Source: Treponema_I sp045599005 (GTDB taxonomy: Bacteria > Spirochaetota > Spirochaetia > Treponematales > Treponemataceae). From it: a stretch of 8,489 nucleotides of DNA. A model generated the notes under the pieces. It was given only the letters and a program-made list of their open reading frames with translations. It was not told the origin of the DNA and made no database searches. Location of the stretch: positions 1 to 8,489 of the forward strand of contig JAZRVF010000004.1 of NCBI GenBank assembly GCA_045599005.1, written 5' to 3'. This document shows positions 6,798 to 8,489 of the stretch, piece by piece (the first letter of the stretch is position 1; every line of letters starts with the position of its first letter). The position numbers and the translations under genes were made by a program.

Positions 6798-8489
6798 TTA
6801 GAATTCATTTAGGTCATAGGTAAAGCTGGCGGTTGCAGCAGCTCCTCCTGGCGGAATTACTGTTATCGAGTCTTTACCATTCAGGAAGTCCTCGGGCATT
6901 TCAGCATCAGTGGTGGCGGCACTTAGGTCAATGGTACAAGGGGTTGAACCGTTGTATCCAGCAAATGGTGCAAGATTATCCCAAGAATCGAACGGTATCT
7001 GTATAGTAATTCTTATTTGGTCGTAATAGGCAGAAATATAGTTCATGGTATCGACAGTACTGTTGGCAAAGGCTGTCAAAGAAGAATATAAACAGGCACT
7101 TCTCATTGTATCATCGGATCTGTCTAACATTTTTGATTGAATCGTACTACTGTCTGTCAAAGAAGAAATATTGTAAGCAAGTCCGTTTGAAGTATTATCC
7201 GTTCGTATGTACCAGTCAGAGGTATGTCCTTTGATTTCAAAGGTTTCAAGACTACTACAACGTTCAAAACAACCATCTATCATTGTAACTGCAGAGCCGA
7301 TAACAACACTCTTGAGGCTTTTACAGTTGTAGAAAACACCATCAGACTTAAAATCTGCATTATCAGGAATGGTGATTGATTCAAGTCCCGAACACAAAAA
7401 TGTCTGCTGTGAGAAACGTTCTAATGAATCAGGAAGCGTAATTGTCCTAAGAGAAGGAGTATATGCAAAAGTCATTGACCCTAAAAACTCTAATGTAGAA
7501 GTTTCTTCAAAGATGACATCTTTCAGATTCTGATTACAATAAAAAGCAGTGTCATAAATGTTTTTTACTGTAGATGGTATGGTAACAGATTCCAGTTTTG
7601 GACAGCAGGATAAAGCCTTGCCATTGATTGCAGTCAGATTCTGTGGCAACTTGATTGATTTAAGCACTTTACCGATGGTAGTACCACCTGTGTCTTTTAA
7701 GGTAAAGGTTCCTTCATTGCTGTTATCATCTTCCCGGTCATATCCTGCAAAGAAACCGTTGGGTAACTCTGTGAACATGCTGATTCCAGTAGTATCGTTA
7801 ATTGTTACCTGAGAAAGATCCAGACCGATGGTGGCACCTTCTGCGCCGACAGTCAGGTTCTGAAGGGGACTCAGTTTGTAAACGGAATCAATTTCACCAG
7901 AGAAAGCAAGGTCGTAATGGGTGGTGCCTGCTTTGCTTGTCAACACAAGATTTGTTGCAGACAATGCTGCTGTCGGAATATATTTTTTACGTAAAGCAGG
8001 GGAGGAACCATCGGTTCCTCTTAATGCAGAAACTAATTCATCGCTAGTTTCACAAATACCCAGCTCCGATGTAGATGTGCTGTTAATTTCATCTTCAGAA
8101 TATGAGTACGAGTACCAGGGATATGAATCTGTTGCCAGATTTGATGTATCTATGGTGGGGACGTTTAACAGCGCATCCTTTCCGATGTATTCAATGTCAC
8201 TGGGAAGTTTTACAGTTTGAAGATTTGCACAGTAACTGAATGCACCGTCACCGATTGATGTAACAGTTGATTTAACTGAAATTGAACTAATACCAGTGTT
8301 TTTAAAAGCATAATTACCGATTGTTTTTAACTTGTTTAGTGATTGAGTAGTAATTGTTGTAAGTGCAGTGCAGTTTTCGAATGCGCTGTCACCAATGGTT
8401 TGAAGACCTCTTGCAAATGTAATTGAAGTGATTGCTGAACCACTGAATGCAGCCTCTCCAATTGTAATAAGGTATTCTTTACTGGTTAA
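6798..8489 (-). CDS. BspA-type LRR protein, paralogue of the intact lipoprotein; N-terminus off-window
   Basis: The frame is open from the right edge to TAA at 6798-6800: 563 residues, with the start beyond the window. The TTG at 7964 is not the start, because LRR repeats continue upstream in frame. The first ~115 visible residues are LRR_5 repeats (ITSITFARGLQTIGDSAF, LQTVKLPSDIEYIGKDAL). A Ser/Tyr/Glu-rich linker follows (about 8030-8130), then an insert with FSGEI and LDLSQVTI like the insert in the intact neighbour. A second LRR block follows (LKSIKLPQNLTAINGKAL, LRTITLPDSLERFSQQTF), then the start of the unassigned module (FDSWDNLAPF against FDDWSIFAPF). The product would stop mid-module, so it is probably truncated. 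A lipoprotein signal is expected upstream but not visible. Likely a former or shortened surface protein. Confidence 0.82.
   Translation of the reverse strand, partial: LTSKEYLITIGEAAFSGSAITSITFARGLQTIGDSAFENCTALTTITTQSLNKLKTIGNYAFKNTGISSISVKSTVTSIGDGAFSYCANLQTVKLPSDIEYIGKDALLNVPTIDTSNLATDSYPWYSYSYSEDEINSTSTSELGICETSDELVSALRGTDGSSPALRKKYIPTAALSATNLVLTSKAGTTHYDLAFSGEIDSVYKLSPLQNLTVGAEGATIGLDLSQVTINDTTGISMFTELPNGFFAGYDREDDNSNEGTFTLKDTGGTTIGKVLKSIKLPQNLTAINGKALSCCPKLESVTIPSTVKNIYDTAFYCNQNLKDVIFEETSTLEFLGSMTFAYTPSLRTITLPDSLERFSQQTFLCSGLESITIPDNADFKSDGVFYNCKSLKSVVIGSAVTMIDGCFERCSSLETFEIKGHTSDWYIRTDNTSNGLAYNISSLTDSSTIQSKMLDRSDDTMRSACLYSSLTAFANSTVDTMNYISAYYDQIRITIQIPFDSWDNLAPFAGYNGSTPCTIDLSAATTDAEMPEDFLNGKDSITVIPPGGAAATASFTYDLNEF

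Noticed and set aside
7962..7964. TTG as the start of the second LRR gene
   Set aside because: In-frame LRR repeats continue upstream to the window edge.

Overview
The window looks like spirochaete, most likely treponeme, accessory DNA. This is an inference from three things. There is a very large lipoprotein with a relaxed lipobox and BspA-type (LRR_5) leucine-rich repeats. There is a second, related LRR gene beside it. And the AT-rich genes are separated by short GC-rich dispersed repeats. No rRNA, tRNA, CRISPR array, transposase or integrase is visible.

Layout: (1) Bases 1-1067, plus strand, hold the C-terminal part of a PD-(D/E)XK nuclease of the DUF2357/DUF524 type (McrC-like restriction or defence nuclease). 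Its N-terminus lies left of the window. (2) Bases 1068-1486 are a convergent intergenic region. It holds a GC-rich hairpin-forming element, a repeat block and an intrinsic terminator serving the minus strand. (3) Bases 1487-5470, minus strand, hold an intact 1327-residue lipoprotein: signal peptide, all-beta N-terminal region, a Listeria-Bacteroides/InlB-type repeat, LRR_5 repeats, an unassigned conserved module and a C-terminal beta-helix. A good promoter and Shine-Dalgarno precede its GTG start. (4) Bases about 5541-6070 are a composite array of two interleaved repeat families. (5) Bases 6071-6105 are a second copy of the terminator found in (2). (6) Bases 6213-8489, minus strand, hold a paralogue of the lipoprotein. 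It is open to the right edge but interrupted by one in-frame TAA at 6798-6800. The same frame then resumes with clear homology to the intact neighbour until 6213.

The two minus-strand genes appear to be a tandem family duplication. They share the LRR region, the post-LRR module, the terminator and the flanking repeats. The shared homology ends exactly at a Val-Ile-Trp, where the intact copy continues into a beta-helix and the other copy stops. The intact gene is probably an exported, surface-anchored adhesin-like protein. The other is a damaged or shortened copy, possibly a reservoir for variation. The nuclease gene is functionally unrelated and belongs to an anti-foreign-DNA locus that extends off the left edge.
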